From Cyclobacteriaceae bacterium (GTDB lineage Bacteria; Bacteroidota; Bacteroidia; Cytophagales; Cyclobacteriaceae), in contig CP058703.1 in the NCBI GenBank assembly GCA_013414665.1, forward strand, positions 195,847-202,423: 6,577 bases of DNA, given 5' to 3'. Each line of letters opens with the position of its first letter. Within the stretch, counting starts at the first letter, position 1. Position numbers and translations under genes: made by a program. Below, one piece after another: positions 4,570 to 6,577 of the stretch. The notes under the pieces are model-generated. The model saw only the letters and a program-made list of their open reading frames with translations, ran no database searches and was not told the origin of the DNA.

Positions 4570-6577
4570 TTACTCAACCAAAATTTGCTCTTTATAGATT
4601 TGGTCGTCAACATAAATATGAATGTAATAAAGTCCGCGTTTAAGTCCTTTTAAATTTAACTTTAGATCGGTGCCAACTAATTGTCCTCACAAACAGACCG
4701 ACCTTGTTCGTCAATAAGGACTGCTCTGCTTGGTGTCGGAGGTGTATCTTTCAAAGTATCTCCAAACAACATTTTGGCATCGGAAAGGTCCAAAGATGAA
4801 ACTGTAGATACTGTTAACTCTTGCGATGCAGGATTGGGATATGCAGCAATTGAATAATAGCTAGGACAACCCCAAGTCTTTCTCATAAGATAAAAAGCAG
4901 CATTAGGTCCAGTCCCACATACATTTGATGCATTCGCTGTTATAGCAATAGAGGAAACATTTGAATACATTGTGAAGTCTAAATAGTTTGGCGTAACGAC
5001 AAAGGGGACTCCGCTTTGAACTGTCCAGTTAGCGTTGTTTGTTGTACCCAGGGGTGTAACTTGGAGCCAGTGATTTCCTGGGCAGATATATGTAGGGCCG
5101 TAGTAAGAACTACCATCGACCCTCTGATTTGAAATTTGCGGGGTACCAACCCAAATTGTTCTTGAAATTGTTGTTGTATTACAATTACCCTGAATCACGA
5201 ATGATATTGTAGCGGAACCTGCAAAATTCGAAGCTGCTCTTATCGTTGCTGCTCCACCTGTTCCATTTGTATTTGCACCTCCAGTTGTAGCAAAATAACT
5301 CGCAGGCGATACAGCCCATGTAACAGTTGAGTTGACTGGGATAAAACTTAAATTGTATGTAGAGTTTGTAATCGTGCATAATGTATTCGTTCCACCTGTG
5401 ATTGTTGGTAATGCTTGTTGTATTGCGGCTTGAGCATTTAATCTGCCAAAGCCAAAAGTGTTGTCAAAACCTGCGCTTCCCATATCGGTAGCAGTATTTC
5501 TTAAGATATTGGCCAATTGCGCCTCTGTCAAAGTAGGATTGATTGATAGCATAAGTGCCGCAACTCCCGAAACCTGTGGACAGGCGGCCGATGTGCCACC
5601 AAATCGGTTGGTGTAATTGCCAGCTTCGAATCCGTTTGCATTCATTCTATCAGTTGTTTCAACGTCTCCTTGTAAATTAACATTACCAGATGGCGCAACT
5701 AAATCCATTTGGGTGCCCCTGCTGCTAAAATTCCAAATACTTCCATTCCGGTCGATTGCTCCAACAGTTATTACGCCATCAACATTGGCAGGGAATGTGA
5801 CTCCGCTAAATTGCTGATGCGAGTTACCAGAAGCAAAAACAACTAAGCTACCCAAACCGCCTCTACCTTGAGTGCGTGCGTTATTAATTGCTTGTATAAT
5901 TTGCCCAGAGTTTGGAATGAGATTGCCATTAGTAGTATTGAAACCCCAAGAATTGCTTAGTACGTCAGCGGCACCATTATTCCAAGCAAAATTTATTCCT
6001 GCTGCTAAATCTTGAGCAGTTTCAAGAAATCTCAATCTTTGTCCTTGCGGAAAATTGAAATCTAAAAACCAATTGTTGAATATATTAATTGGAATAATTT
6101 GAGTGCAGGGGGATATGCCCGCAATGCCAACGTTATCTTGGGTTGATGCTATAATACCTGCGCACGATTGCCCGTGACCAATTATGCCCTCCTCGACAGG
6201 CGGTGGATTGTTAGTTGGTGCTCCAAAGCCATTTGCGTCTGTTGGAGTGAATCCTGCCACCACTCGTCCATTAAAATCTTCATGCGCTTCTACTCCGTCA
6301 TCAATAACCGCAACACGGACATTGTTGATACCTCTGCTTAAACCCCATGCTTGCGGTGCGTTAATATCTATATTGTTAGCTTGGTTTAAGTAATATTGTT
6401 GAGGAAATCTTGGGTCTGTTGGATTTATTACTTGATTCCTGACTATTTCAAGAAGAAAATCTGGTTCACACCACTCCACCAAACCACTTTCAAATATTTT
6501 ATTTGCTATTGAGAATACCTGTGTGAGTAAAATAGGTTTTATCGTGACACTCCCGTATTCACTTATTTTCACAACGG
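4570..6577 (-). CDS. Secreted S8 subtilisin-like serine protease with type IX sorting domain, N-terminus outside window
   Basis: The frame is open to the right edge, so the start is missing; the GTG at 6572 is only the first possible start in view. Numbering from it, residues 1-45 are the end of an inhibitor-like propeptide (ANKIFESGLVEWCEPDF). The peptidase S8 domain follows at about 60-390 with the triad Asp91 (VAVIDDGV), His133 (GHGQSCAG) and Ser328 (GGTSAACPQ), plus the oxyanion Asn250 (ASGN). Residues about 395-570 look like Ig-like beta modules rich in Thr and Asn. YPNPAS at 578-583 opens a C-terminal sorting domain used for export by type IX secretion. The unbroken frame stops at 4677 after GRSVCEDN. 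The -1 frame continues LVGTDLKLNLKGLKRGLYYI, HIYVDDQIYKEQILVE, and stops at 4570, completing the sorting domain. One lost base near 4680 explains this. It is an extracellular or surface endopeptidase; the substrate is unknown. Confidence 0.93.

Noticed and set aside
5185..6393. Open frames at 5185-5379 (-), 5617-5817 (+) and 6184-6393 (+)
   Set aside because: They lie within the protease gene in other frames and show no independent motif.
6570..6572. GTG as the start of the protease
   Set aside because: It would begin inside the propeptide with no signal peptide. The frame stays open to the window edge, so the true start is outside.
1..6577. CRISPR array, tRNA or rRNA genes
   Set aside because: No regularly spaced short repeats, cloverleaf pattern or rRNA-like sequence was seen.

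Overview
The window looks like a chromosomal piece from a member of the Bacteroidota. The main evidence is a subtilase on the minus strand (4570-6577) that ends in a type IX secretion sorting domain. AT-rich coding sequence and few clear Shine-Dalgarno sites agree with this. No rRNA, tRNA or CRISPR array is visible.

All host genes read on the minus strand. In that direction, right to left, they are: a secreted S8 (subtilisin-like) protease whose N-terminus lies outside the window; a 156-bp spacer; a structured repeat of about 186 bp (copy 2, 4228-4413); a block of unrecognised small genes (A 3871-4187, B 2799-3859, C 2562-2776); a second copy of the repeat (copy 1, 513-687 plus 2545-2557); and a GIY-YIG nuclease gene that runs off the left edge (1-492). 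Copy 1 is split by a group II intron on the plus strand (688-2544). The intron carries its own reverse transcriptase/maturase gene (1188-2499) and ends in recognisable ribozyme domains V and VI.

The most interesting feature is the repeat. The two copies differ in sequence along their long outer arms and inner stem, yet the changes compensate so that pairing is kept. Read on the minus strand, each copy starts near TAAC and ends near GTTAGC or GTTGGC, and a gene starts 20-40 bases later. Gene C stops 4 bases before copy 1. This is the layout of integron gene cassettes, where each gene is followed by a folded attC site, although no integrase is present here. The intron has landed inside the TAAC/GTTA core of copy 1, and removing it restores that core.

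A caution covers the whole window. Nine reading-frame breaks can be seen (five in the intron protein, one each in the protease and genes A, B and C). All have the sign of a single lost base, and most lie at or near short homopolymers. This pattern fits uncorrected long-read sequence at least as well as real gene decay, so the breaks should not be taken as biological until reads are checked.
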